Source: CAYULW01 sp964445815
GTDB lineage: Bacteria > Bacteroidota > Bacteroidia > Flavobacteriales_E > Vicingaceae
DNA: 64,000 bases
Assembly: GCA_964445815.1 (NCBI GenBank)
Contig: CAYULW010000002.1
Span: 617,499-681,498 of the forward strand
Reading direction: 5' to 3'
Shown here piece by piece: positions 1-8,701 of this stretch. How positions within the stretch are numbered: the first letter of the stretch is position 1; each line of letters starts with the position of its first letter. The notes beneath the pieces were generated by a model, which was not told the origin of the DNA, did not search any database, and was given only the letters and a program-made list of their open reading frames with translations. The position numbers and the translations under genes are program-made.

Positions 1-1675
1 TGTTGGCTTTTCTCCATTGAGTTGCTGTAGGTATAAAAGGAGTTGTTTGCCGAGGTGCGGTAGTCAAACTGCTTTGACTACGATAAAAGATCTGATTAAA
101 GCTAACGCCACAATCAGTAGATATTTTGACAATCAATTCATCTGAAAAAGTAGGATCAGCTTTCGCGTAGGCCCAATCAAATGACATAAATAGGTATTTA
201 TTACTGTCTGCAGTGGTTAAATCCAGATAAGGCAGTATAATCTCATCAGCCGAACCGTAGTTGGTATTGATCAGGTTATTGATCTTAATTGAATAATTGC
301 CGGATACGGATGCCTGAGAATCAATTTGCCAGCTTACTCCACTATCCAGATTGTTTAGCGTTAAACCATTTGCTGGAAATATACCCGAATCAAAGTCATC
401 ATAGAAAGAGAGTGTATCTCCCAGACCTGGGGCGTTTACCGTGATATAGCCGTTTATTGTTATAGTATCCGTACTTGTGGAATCTGAAGCAATTAAACTA
501 ACCATAAAGCTACCTACACTATCGTATCTAATGACCGGATTCTGTGAAGTAGATGAGGATGGATTCCCTCCGGGAAAGGACCAATTAAAAGAGGTAGCGC
601 TATTAAGCGACCGGTCCATAAACGATATACTACTTCCCGTACAGATGGAACGATTTAGGCTAACAAAGTCTGCTATTACAGGACATGTGGCAGGAGGAGA
701 ATAATTACTATCGCATCCGGTAAATACCAAATTACTTTGTTTCCAAATTAAAGTTCTTATGGTGTCAAGTGTGGCATGCATTCTCTGTTTCTGACCGTTG
801 GTGAGCATATTCATGCATGTATCTGGGGTATAATTCATGTAGTTTTCTTTAGGATCATTTACATCAGGAACATCATTGGAGCAGGTATTTAATGTAGCAC
901 AGGTAAAACTTGGCGCAGCTTGAGGAGGTGTATCACAAACAAAATCTCCGCTACTGCATGTATCCACTCCACATCCATTATTAAAGGTGTGGTAAAGGCC
1001 AAACCAATGCCCCAATTCATGCGTAGTAGTTCTTCCGAGTCCTGTAGAGCTTCCATTATTTCCTACCAAATTGTGTCGAACAACTATACCATCTTCTCCA
1101 GGAGGTCCACCGGGAAAAGAAGCATAACCTCCCACACTTCCATTAATGCTTCGCACCACATACATGTTTAAATAGCGCGTATTGTCCCAAAAGCTTAACT
1201 CCTTCAATAAGGCTCTTTGTGAAGTTTGATGTGCTGTTAAGCTGCTTTTTATTCTAACTACTCCATTGGTGCAATTACCCTTGGGGTCTTTCTTAGCCAA
1301 ACAAAACCGAACTCTTGTATCAACCCCGTTTCCAGCCCCATTGGTTCCGGCTAGTTTTCCATAATCTTCATTGAGTATTTGTATTTGACTGTTTATTTGA
1401 GCCATAGAAATGTTTTCAGATCCTCCATTGTGAATAACGTGTACGACCACAGGAATGACACGAATGGTATCCGAACCGCTTTTCTGATTTAGCTTCACTT
1501 TTTTATTTGAAAGGAAGCTCTGAATAAGATTCTCAGAACGTAAAACCGATTGCTTTGACTTGAGTTCATCAAAGTAGCAGGGCTCACTTTTTTCAATATC
1601 CTGAGCAATAAGCGGACTGAAACAGACTAAAATAAGTCCCATCAGAAAAAATATTTGATGCTGAGTAGTTTGCAT
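1..1675 (-). CDS. Secreted M43-family zinc metalloprotease with PKD domain (3' part cut by window)
   Basis: This reading frame starts at the ATG at 1675 and stays open to the window edge, giving about 558 residues with the C-terminus missing. It begins with a hydrophobic signal peptide followed by a propeptide-like stretch. At residue 219 lies HELGHWFGLYH, the HEXXHXXGXXH zinc site of metzincins, and about 70 residues later ENYMNY, the Met-turn seen in the pappalysin (M43) family. A PKD-like domain (FNWSFPGG, residues about 345-395) and a beta-rich module follow. In Bacteroidota such proteins normally end in a T9SS sorting domain, which would lie outside the window. It should cleave extracellular proteins. 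It is co-directional with the downstream metal operon but may not be part of it, since it lies after that operon's last gene. Confidence 0.85.
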   Translation of the reverse strand, partial: MQTTQHQIFFLMGLILVCFSPLIAQDIEKSEPCYFDELKSKQSVLRSENLIQSFLSNKKVKLNQKSGSDTIRVIPVVVHVIHNGGSENISMAQINSQIQILNEDYGKLAGTNGAGNGVDTRVRFCLAKKDPKGNCTNGVVRIKSSLTAHQTSQRALLKELSFWDNTRYLNMYVVRSINGSVGGYASFPGGPPGEDGIVVRHNLVGNNGSSTGLGRTTTHELGHWFGLYHTFNNGCGVDTCSSGDFVCDTPPQAAPSFTCATLNTCSNDVPDVNDPKENYMNYTPDTCMNMLTNGQKQRMHATLDTIRTLIWKQSNLVFTGCDSNYSPPATCPVIADFVSLNRSICTGSSISFMDRSLNSATSFNWSFPGGNPSSSTSQNPVIRYDSVGSFMVSLIASDSTSTDTITINGYITVNAPGLGDTLSFYDDFDSGIFPANGLTLNNLDSGVSWQIDSQASVSGNYSIKINNLINTNYGSADEIILPYLDLTTADSNKYLFMSFDWAYAKADPTFSDELIVKISTDCGVSFNQIFYRSQSSLTTAPRQTTPFIPTATQWRKAN

Positions 1676-1726
1676 TTTTAATTGTTTTAAATGAATAAAT
1701 GTGTTCCTAATCACTATTTTTTTAGG

Positions 1727-2044
1727 TTACTTTATGGAAATCACTTCCAACGACATATCACATTTTGAACAGTGATCGCCTTCTTTCCCCTTTACTTCAG
1801 GATGCATTGGGCAAGCATGGGTTAGTTCTTCATGATCGCCATGATTCATTTCTTCATGTTTCACACTATCTTGATTCGCCGCCTCATGTTTATGTTGCTG
1901 CATGTCCTCGTCGTGTTCCATTCCTTCTGCATGCTCATGATCTTCTATTTTATGTTTCTGCTCTTCACCACAACTACTAAGAATTACTGAACTGGTGAAG
2001 AAAAATGCTATAGCTATTGTAATTGTTAATACTGACTTTTTCAT
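1727..2044 (-). CDS. Histidine-rich heavy-metal-binding lipoprotein
   Basis: A protein of 105 residues with a hydrophobic signal ending in LSSC, a lipobox that would anchor it in a membrane. A run of His, Glu and Asp (residues about 28-75) is followed by ACPMHPEVKGKEGDHCSKCD, the CxMHP...CxxC pattern of the heavy-metal-binding domain also found at the N-terminus of CusB-type adaptors and copper ATPases. It probably buffers or hands over copper in the periplasm. It lies 29 bases after the copB-like ATPase gene and is the last member of the long minus-strand operon. The cargo metal is inferred from context. Confidence 0.8.
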   Translation of the reverse strand: MKKSVLTITIAIAFFFTSSVILSSCGEEQKHKIEDHEHAEGMEHDEDMQQHKHEAANQDSVKHEEMNHGDHEELTHACPMHPEVKGKEGDHCSKCDMSLEVISIK

Positions 2045-2073
2045 ATTTACTGGTATTTAAATTAAGGTATGAA

Positions 2074-4110
2074 TTAATTTTTTATTTGTTTTTTTAGAAG
2101 TTGAGCATTAAAGGCTACGATTACAGTACTCAGACTCATAAATACCGCACCGATTGCAGGTCCTAGCACAAATCCACTGGCATATAGCACTCCTGCAGCC
2201 AATGGAATGGCAACTACATTATAAGCAGTAGCCCATATTAAGTTTTGAATCATTTTTCTATAGGTAGCCTTTCCAAATAAGATTAGGTTAGCTATGTCTT
2301 GAGGATTGCTGTTGACCAAAATAATATCAGCAGTTTCAGCCGCTACGTCAGTTCCAGAACCAACTGCGATTCCAACATCTGCTTGTGCAAGTGCAGGAGC
2401 ATCATTTACACCATCACCCGTCATTGCTACAAAGTGATGTTGCGCCTGCAATTCTTCCACAATCTCTACCTTTTGATGGGGCAATACTTCCGAAAAATAT
2501 CCGTCAAGTCCCAGTTTATCACTTACTGCCTTTGCCGTTTTCTCATTATCTCCTGTAGCCATAAGGACCTTAATCCTGTTCTGTCTAAAAACCTGTATAG
2601 CCCTAGCAGATTCCGGACGAATTTCATCGGCTAGAGCAATATATCCTATGAGTTCGTTATTGGCCAGAACAAAAACAACCGTCTCTGCTGCATCGCTGTA
2701 TGCTCCCTTTGGAATTTCAATTTTCTCATCTCTTAAATATCCCGGACTTACTACTTTAACTTCATTTTCTTCTACAATCGCTTCCACTCCCTTACCGGTA
2801 ATTGCCTTGAAATCTTTAAGTGTTGGAATCGGAATTTTATTCTCTTTTACTTTCTTTATGATTCCCTCAGCAATTGGATGTTCAGAACTTTGTTCCAATG
2901 CACTTGCTAAGCGCAATATCTCATCACGCTTATAGTTTACATGGGTAGATTCTACCCTTGTAACTCCAAAATCACCTTTGGTAAGTGTGCCGGTCTTATC
3001 AAATAAAAGAGCTGATATTTTTCTCGATTCCTCGAAAGCAGTTCGGTTGCGTATCAACAAACCATTTTGCGCTGAAATAGCGGTAGAGATTGCAACAACT
3101 AAGGGAATAGCCAGACCCAAAGCATGTGGGCAAGCAATTACCATAACGGTTACCATTCGTTCCAAAGCATAGACAAAGGGGAAACCCAATAACAACCATG
3201 TAAAGAGAGTGCCAAAACCGATTGCTAATGCAACATAAGTCAGCCATTTTGCTGCCCGATCGGAAAGATTCTGCATTTTGGACTTTGTTCGTTGTGCTTC
3301 ATCCACCATTTTAATGACCTTATTGAGGTAACTGTCCTGTCCGGTATGTTCCACCTTTACTTGAAGTGTGCTGTTACCATTGATAGAACCACCAATTACC
3401 ATATCATTAATCTCCTTTTTCACCGGTTTTGATTCACCGGTTAACATGGATTCGTTTAAATAACTCGATCCTTCTGTAATGATACCATCTGCGGCTACCT
3501 TTTCTCCAGGTTTTATTAGTATAATATCCCCCTGCAACAAGTCGCTTAACTTAACCTCTTCAATTTTATCCCCTACAATTCTATGCGCTTCTGCCGGTAA
3601 CATACTTACTAATAGTTGAAGTGCTTTTGATGCTCCCAATACCGATTTCATCTCCAGCCAATGTCCTAACAACATGATAACAATCAGGGTGCTCAACTCC
3701 CAGAAGAAATCTTCACCTTCAAGACCAAAGACAGTAGCTGAACTGTAGAAATAGGCAACACTGATCGCCATGGAAATAAGGGTCATCATTCCTGGTCCTT
3801 TGGCTTTAATTTCCTTATAGAACCCTTTTAAGAAAGGCCATCCCCCCCAGAAATAGATAAAAGAGGATAGTGCAAATAAGACATATGAATTGCCTGGCAA
3901 CAGAAATTCATAGCCAAAGAACCCCTGGATCATTGGTGAAAAAATAAGGATAGGAATAGTAATGACCATAGATATCCAGAATCGCTTTTTGAAATCCACC
4001 ACCATCATTTTGTGATGATCGTGCCCCATTTTTCCATGGGCAGGATTGCCATCTTGATGTCCTTGGTGACTATGATGATGTTTCGAATGTGCTTCATGTT
4101 GATGTTCCAT
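2074..4110 (-). CDS. copB: CopB-type copper/silver-translocating P1B-ATPase
   Basis: A membrane pump of 678 residues. Visible motifs are a His-rich N-terminus (residues 1-33) in place of a CxxC HMA domain, TGES (224-227), the metal-site CPH in transmembrane segment 6 (327-329), the phosphorylation site DKTGT (Asp371), SEHP (about 409-412) and TGDGVNDAP. The CPH motif and His-rich tail define the P1B-3 (CopB) subgroup, which exports Cu or Ag; classical CopA has CPC. A CopA with CPC is encoded at 33929-36157, so the island carries both types. It lies 14 bases downstream of a hypothetical secreted protein gene and 29 bases upstream of the metal-binding lipoprotein gene. Confidence 0.9.
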   Translation of the reverse strand: MEHQHEAHSKHHHSHQGHQDGNPAHGKMGHDHHKMMVVDFKKRFWISMVITIPILIFSPMIQGFFGYEFLLPGNSYVLFALSSFIYFWGGWPFLKGFYKEIKAKGPGMMTLISMAISVAYFYSSATVFGLEGEDFFWELSTLIVIMLLGHWLEMKSVLGASKALQLLVSMLPAEAHRIVGDKIEEVKLSDLLQGDIILIKPGEKVAADGIITEGSSYLNESMLTGESKPVKKEINDMVIGGSINGNSTLQVKVEHTGQDSYLNKVIKMVDEAQRTKSKMQNLSDRAAKWLTYVALAIGFGTLFTWLLLGFPFVYALERMVTVMVIACPHALGLAIPLVVAISTAISAQNGLLIRNRTAFEESRKISALLFDKTGTLTKGDFGVTRVESTHVNYKRDEILRLASALEQSSEHPIAEGIIKKVKENKIPIPTLKDFKAITGKGVEAIVEENEVKVVSPGYLRDEKIEIPKGAYSDAAETVVFVLANNELIGYIALADEIRPESARAIQVFRQNRIKVLMATGDNEKTAKAVSDKLGLDGYFSEVLPHQKVEIVEELQAQHHFVAMTGDGVNDAPALAQADVGIAVGSGTDVAAETADIILVNSNPQDIANLILFGKATYRKMIQNLIWATAYNVVAIPLAAGVLYASGFVLGPAIGAVFMSLSTVIVAFNAQLLKKQIKN

Positions 4111-4124
4111 AACCTCGTATATTA

Positions 4125-4796
4125 TTATTGTAATTCTATTGTAAAGTATGCTCCTGCAGGCGCTCTATAAACCTGCTTTAAAACTCCCTTTTCTCCATGG
4201 ATAGTCTCTTTTAAAAAATAATCTATCGTCTTTACATTTAAACCAAAAAGGTAGGATCTGATCTCAATTTTAGAAATGATGGAGTAGGTTTTTGCTTCTG
4301 TGTGAAAAAGGACTTCGCGATTGGAGATAGTTCCCTTACTCATTGCACCGAAAAACCCGAGTGCTCCCCCTTCAATATAAACCATGAAATCAATATCTTT
4401 CAGCTTAGTGCCTGCTTTAAATGGTTGAGGATATAATTCTAATTTACTGCTTAGTTTTACATTGATTTCTTTTTCCCCACTAAAGGCAGCAAAGGGGAAT
4501 ACATTCATCAAAATTTTCTTTTCACTTGGGTTACAGCTGTATTGGGTAATTGAGCTATCCTTAATGGTTCCATCTTCATGATAACTGTAAATAAGAACTT
4601 TCAAACTCAATTTCTCATCCATCGCATTTAGCATACCTACCTTTATTAAATCTTTATTAATCAAGTTACCTTCTTTATCATAACTTTCTCTTAAATAGTC
4701 TTTTCCTTCAATTTGGAAGATTAACATTTCCATCCTTTCCTGAGGAAAAGATGGAAAACTGAAAAAACTAAGAAGAAAGATACCGATCAACCTCAT
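4125..4796 (-). CDS. Hypothetical secreted protein
   Basis: A protein of 223 residues with an N-terminal signal peptide (FLLSFFSFPSFPQ), so probably periplasmic or outer-membrane associated. The rest alternates beta-type segments with no cysteines arranged for metal binding and no motif I can assign. It loosely resembles DUF3108-like proteins but I would not name it so. The ATG overlaps the stop codon of the PRPP synthetase gene (ATGA), and the copper ATPase gene follows after 14 bases, so it is translated within the long operon. Function unknown. Confidence 0.6.
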   Translation of the reverse strand: MRLIGIFLLSFFSFPSFPQERMEMLIFQIEGKDYLRESYDKEGNLINKDLIKVGMLNAMDEKLSLKVLIYSYHEDGTIKDSSITQYSCNPSEKKILMNVFPFAAFSGEKEINVKLSSKLELYPQPFKAGTKLKDIDFMVYIEGGALGFFGAMSKGTISNREVLFHTEAKTYSIISKIEIRSYLFGLNVKTIDYFLKETIHGEKGVLKQVYRAPAGAYFTIELQ

Positions 4797-5686
4797 GATT
4801 TATGCATTAATTCATTCACTTCTGCAGCAATTGTTGGGCTTAAGTCAATGGCATTAGAAACATGAGGTATGGTGTTACATGTAACCACTCGGGCAACTCC
4901 TGCACCTCTCAAGTCTTGATAGGCATTTCCAGAAAAAACGGCATGTATGCCTATGCATATTGGGGGCTTCATTCCAGCTTGTAGAAGATGTTTAACAGTT
5001 TCTATCATCGTTCTTGCAGTAGAAATAATATCATCAACCAAAACCGGAGTAGCTTGCTTATACTTATCAATTTCCGGAATCGATACTTCCACATTTCTGT
5101 CTCCATGCCTTACCTTTTCTAAAACGGTAAAAGGAGCATCTGCATTTTTTGCAACTTCGGAAACCCACTGTTCGCTTTCCATATCCGGCCCAATCAGTAC
5201 AGGGTTTTCAATATTCTCTTTTATCCACTTTGAAATTTCATCGGCTGCATGAATAACCTTGTTTGGAATATGATAAACTTCTCCCAACGAGTGTATGCGA
5301 TGTAAATGCGGATCAATGGTAGTAATACTATCGGCAAAACCCGAAATTAATTGTCCGAAATACTGAGAAGTAATTCCCTCTCCTTCCTTGAATACTTTGT
5401 CTTGTCGCATGTATGACAAGTAAGGTGCTACAAGACAAACACATTTTGCTCCTAAGGATTTTGCTGTTTTTGAAAGAAAGTAAAGGGGGAGCAGTTTATC
5501 ATCCGGTTGGTGTAAGGTGCAAACCAAAACGACACAACGATCCTTAACCTCTGAAAGAATTCTCGTGTAAGACTCTCCGTCGGGAAACTTTCTTAAAACG
5601 GCTTCTCCAATATCAGCTTGCATTTTTTCTGCTAGCAATTCTGTGAAGGCTTCGTTACCTTTTAAGCTAAATATGATTGTTTTCAT
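4793..5686 (-). CDS. prs: Ribose-phosphate pyrophosphokinase (PRPP synthetase), short archaeal-like type
   Basis: Makes PRPP from ribose 5-phosphate and ATP. At 297 residues it is shorter than the usual bacterial Prs (about 315). Visible are FPDGE near residue 35, the Mg/ATP segment with DPHLHR (about 145), the flexible-loop KVRHGDR (about 188) and the PRPP-binding loop VLVDDIISTART (about 216-227). The sequence resembles the archaeal and stress-island form rather than housekeeping bacterial Prs, so this is probably a second copy. The gene starts 20 bases inside the preceding dehydrogenase-like gene. Pairing with the AMP phosphorylase-like gene at 6743-8242 suggests a salvage route for nucleotide ribose. 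Confidence 0.88.
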   Translation of the reverse strand: MKTIIFSLKGNEAFTELLAEKMQADIGEAVLRKFPDGESYTRILSEVKDRCVVLVCTLHQPDDKLLPLYFLSKTAKSLGAKCVCLVAPYLSYMRQDKVFKEGEGITSQYFGQLISGFADSITTIDPHLHRIHSLGEVYHIPNKVIHAADEISKWIKENIENPVLIGPDMESEQWVSEVAKNADAPFTVLEKVRHGDRNVEVSIPEIDKYKQATPVLVDDIISTARTMIETVKHLLQAGMKPPICIGIHAVFSGNAYQDLRGAGVARVVTCNTIPHVSNAIDLSPTIAAEVNELMHKS

Positions 5687-6743
5687 TTCTTTTGATTTCT
5701 ATTTTATACCCTTTCAAATAATTGCTGAATTCATTGAATCGAATCATTGTTTCGAAATTTCTAATTCCTTGAATATTGTTCGTTAATAATTGCATTGCGG
5801 CATATGCTACAATTATGCCTGTAGCTCTAGCTTCACCAGCTCCTTTTGCCAAATAAGTTAGCTCCTCTCCCTGGCAAAAACAATGCGTTTGAACAGCAAA
5901 GTCATCTGAACCAAATCGAAAATATTCCAGTACTTTTTTGATTCTGCTTGGATCAATCTTTGCCAGCACAGGCATCAATTTTATTTTCTTGATGATGTAA
6001 AAAAGCCATGTAACAACTCTCGAATCAAAAGCCAAACGTGTTTCGGCCCTATGCACTGTTAAGGTTCGAGGAATAATGTGCTGATCTCCAAAGTTGAAGC
6101 GATAAAATTTTCGACTGTGATTTTCATTCAATAGGCGCTCTTTTGCAGGGTCTGTAAAAGGATGTACCTGCTTCAGGCCGGTATTCGTTTTGACCATAAA
6201 GTCCTGATTGGCATACTGTAGCATCCACCGAATTGCATCTAGGCCATGATGCTCTCCTAAACCCAACAATACATAAGTTTTAAGTAGATCAAGCCGACCA
6301 AATGTCTTCACGGCATGTTTTGCGAAAACTGCTGACAAACCAGGCATTAATCCTGTTCCCGGAATCAAACCAATGCCAGTTTCATGGACAAGTTTACGGT
6401 ACTTCAAAAAACGTTGATAGGCTTCATAAGAAGTTGCGACTTCTGTATAATGGATTCCATGATGAATGCAAGTCAGAATAAAATTATCATTTTCAAGAAA
6501 TTCAATACTACAAATGGCCGTGTGAATTTCTTCCAAATCAATACCTGCATATTGATTATCTGCTAAGTCTATCTTAGCTGCAATGGCATCTATTTTCAAC
6601 TGTTTAATCACTGCTTTCGCCTTTAATATATCTCTCCCTGCCACAATTAACTTTGAAGGATATTTCCTTCCTAAAGTTTCAGTTATTGTGCTCCCCACGG
6701 CACCATACCCTCCCAGAACTAATATTTTATCTCTTACTGCCAT
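5667..6743 (-). CDS. Saccharopine dehydrogenase-like NAD(P)-binding protein
   Basis: About 358 residues. The N-terminus ILVLGGYGAVGS is a Rossmann nucleotide-binding fingerprint, and the general layout (Rossmann domain, then a mixed alpha/beta domain) fits the saccharopine dehydrogenase-like family. The substrate is unknown; real lysine-pathway saccharopine dehydrogenase is unlikely given the context. The ATG at 6743 overlaps the stop of the DeoA-like gene by one base (TGATG); a TTG three bases upstream is an alternative. The 3' end overlaps the start of the PRPP synthetase gene by 20 bases, a sign of tight translational coupling. Confidence 0.7.
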   Translation of the reverse strand: MAVRDKILVLGGYGAVGSTITETLGRKYPSKLIVAGRDILKAKAVIKQLKIDAIAAKIDLADNQYAGIDLEEIHTAICSIEFLENDNFILTCIHHGIHYTEVATSYEAYQRFLKYRKLVHETGIGLIPGTGLMPGLSAVFAKHAVKTFGRLDLLKTYVLLGLGEHHGLDAIRWMLQYANQDFMVKTNTGLKQVHPFTDPAKERLLNENHSRKFYRFNFGDQHIIPRTLTVHRAETRLAFDSRVVTWLFYIIKKIKLMPVLAKIDPSRIKKVLEYFRFGSDDFAVQTHCFCQGEELTYLAKGAGEARATGIIVAYAAMQLLTNNIQGIRNFETMIRFNEFSNYLKGYKIEIKRNENNHI

Positions 6744-8242
6744 CAATGAATCGTCAAAATGTCTTTTTGTGACTGATAGTATCCCATTGCATAGTTTAAC
6801 TCGCCTATTGATTCAGCATAAATGATGTAAAGTAATTGCCCTTTATCAACTCGATCTCCCAAATGTGTTTTTAACAATATGCCTGCCGAAGGAGAATGTG
6901 GAGCACCCGATAGTTTTGCCAGCATGGCTAATTTTCGATTATCAATCACTGATACAACACCGGTCTTTTCTGCTATTATTTCATGCTTATAAGCAGCTAG
7001 CTTTGGTGCAGTGAATCGCCCTTGAGCCTTACAAATGGCAACAAATTTTTCATAAGCCTTTCCAGATTTCAACAATTCATCTGCTTTAGCAAGTCCTTCT
7101 CCCTTTTCCACTTTTCCTGAAAGCTCAAGCAGTTCGCCAGCCAATAACAATGCCCTCTGTTTCAAGTCTACAGGTGCATGTTCTTCATTTTTCAATACAC
7201 TTAAAACATCCGCCGCTTCTAAGGCAGGACCAATGCCATTTCCCACAGGCTGGCTGCCATCTGTAATCAATACTTTTAGTTTTAATCCAATCGCCTCAGC
7301 TACTTGTTCCATGGCTCTTTGTAAATCAAGTGCAGCTTTTCTACTTCTTAGTTTTGCCGTTGCTCCCACTGGCATGTCAATCACAACATATTTTGATCCG
7401 GCCGCTACTTTCTTAGATAGTACCGAAGCAATTAATTGACCTTCGCTGTCTATATCCAATGCCTTTTCCACTTTAATCAGAATATCATCGGCCGGGCTCA
7501 ATTGAGCAGTGCCACCCCAGGCAATGCAAGCTCCTTCTGTTTTAACAACCTCTTTAATCTTCTGCATGGAAAGCTCCACTTCAGTTATGACTTCCATTGT
7601 ATCTGCTGTTCCAGCAGGAGAGGTTATTGCCCTGGATGATGTTTTGGGCATAACTAAACCATAGGCAGCGACTATGGCCACTATGATAGGAGTGGTTCGA
7701 TTGGCCGATAATCCGCCTATACAATGCTTGTCGACTACCTTTTCATTTGTCCAATGAATTTGATCTCCTGAACTTATCATTGCTCTGGTAAGCGCAATGG
7801 TTTCATCAATTTTCATGCGATTCCCTGCAAATGCGGTGATGAATGCAGAAAGATGAATATTAGAGTAATGACCCTCTACGATATCGTTAACAATGGCATT
7901 GAGTTGTTTTGCGTTGAGTTCATGCCCATAAATTTTAGATCGAACAAAGCTCAAGGATTTCATTGGTTCTAAATGAGAAACGCTCATCTGATTTCCATTT
8001 TTTATTCCAAGGATTTGCACCGCACGTTGTGAAAGGCTGATTTCTCCAGTGTCTAAAATGTCCGAATCGATTACCATTAGATTGGCAACAAGGGATTGCT
8101 CCTGATAATGGACCTGAATTCTTGTAAGTGCCTCAAAGCCTTCCGATAGACATACATGACAATCGGCTTTCATAAAAACACAATGCTCATTCCGAGTATG
8201 TATTCCAAGTGGTTTAAATATCAATTGATTGTTATGTTTCAT
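6743..8242 (-). CDS. deoA: AMP phosphorylase-type thymidine phosphorylase (archaeal-like DeoA)
   Basis: A member of the nucleoside phosphorylase II family, 499 residues. It carries the extra N-terminal domain (about 85 residues) found in archaeal AMP phosphorylases and absent from classical DeoA (about 440). The active-site stretch reads DKHCIGG, where classical enzymes have DKHSTGG, and PKTSSRAITSPAGTADTMEV, the archaeal-type variant. Archaeal AMP phosphorylase splits nucleoside monophosphates with phosphate to give ribose 1,5-bisphosphate and free base. Whether this bacterial homologue prefers AMP or thymidine cannot be read from the sequence. No ribose-1,5-bisphosphate isomerase or RuBisCO is present in the window. 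It lies between a small membrane protein and a dehydrogenase-like gene in the long operon. Confidence 0.85.
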   Translation of the reverse strand: MKHNNQLIFKPLGIHTRNEHCVFMKADCHVCLSEGFEALTRIQVHYQEQSLVANLMVIDSDILDTGEISLSQRAVQILGIKNGNQMSVSHLEPMKSLSFVRSKIYGHELNAKQLNAIVNDIVEGHYSNIHLSAFITAFAGNRMKIDETIALTRAMISSGDQIHWTNEKVVDKHCIGGLSANRTTPIIVAIVAAYGLVMPKTSSRAITSPAGTADTMEVITEVELSMQKIKEVVKTEGACIAWGGTAQLSPADDILIKVEKALDIDSEGQLIASVLSKKVAAGSKYVVIDMPVGATAKLRSRKAALDLQRAMEQVAEAIGLKLKVLITDGSQPVGNGIGPALEAADVLSVLKNEEHAPVDLKQRALLLAGELLELSGKVEKGEGLAKADELLKSGKAYEKFVAICKAQGRFTAPKLAAYKHEIIAEKTGVVSVIDNRKLAMLAKLSGAPHSPSAGILLKTHLGDRVDKGQLLYIIYAESIGELNYAMGYYQSQKDILTIH

Positions 8243-8260
8243 TATTTCATCACTATTGAT

Positions 8261-8701
8261 TCAACCATTTCTTTCTCGAATACCGAAGCACATAAACCCT
8301 AGAAGCAGACCACCTAGCAAGGACATGAGCATACCATTTATGATGAATAAATTGGAAGCTTCCTGAGCGCCAAATAAATTGAAATGTAGGTCTAATTTGA
8401 AACAGAGCAGATTACAAAACACACCAAGTATTAAAAAAGCTGTTGCTGCTGAGGCAATTATAGCTTTCAAGCCATCTAACTTGTCTACGATAAAGAGGTC
8501 TATCACCACCCTAATGACGGACCCCATACCAACACCACAAAAGACTAACGTCCAAAGAAATTTATACCATATATTTCCTTCGGGATAAAGATAAGTACCC
8601 CAAATTAAGAAAATACTTGCTTCTCCGATAACCGACAGCAATATGCTTAACCTAAGTGGCTTTAGGTATTTTGCTGCATAAATGTTAGATGGATCATTCA
8701 T
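8261..8701 (-). CDS. Small four-helix membrane protein of unknown function
   Basis: About 146 residues when started at the ATG at 8701, which overlaps the stop of the preceding RNase-like gene by 8 bases; a start at 8731 is possible but would lengthen the overlap. Four hydrophobic segments are visible (about residues 20-40, 52-72, 78-100 and 115-140), with few charged residues inside them and no recognisable motif. An inner-membrane location is expected. It lies 18 bases upstream of the DeoA-like gene. I do not recognise the family. Confidence 0.6.
   Translation of the reverse strand: MNDPSNIYAAKYLKPLRLSILLSVIGEASIFLIWGTYLYPEGNIWYKFLWTLVFCGVGMGSVIRVVIDLFIVDKLDGLKAIIASAATAFLILGVFCNLLCFKLDLHFNLFGAQEASNLFIINGMLMSLLGGLLLGFMCFGIRERNG

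Noticed and set aside
2299..3247. Open frames antisense to the copB-like ATPase
   Set aside because: Codon pattern and motifs fit only the minus-strand ATPase; these are shadow frames.
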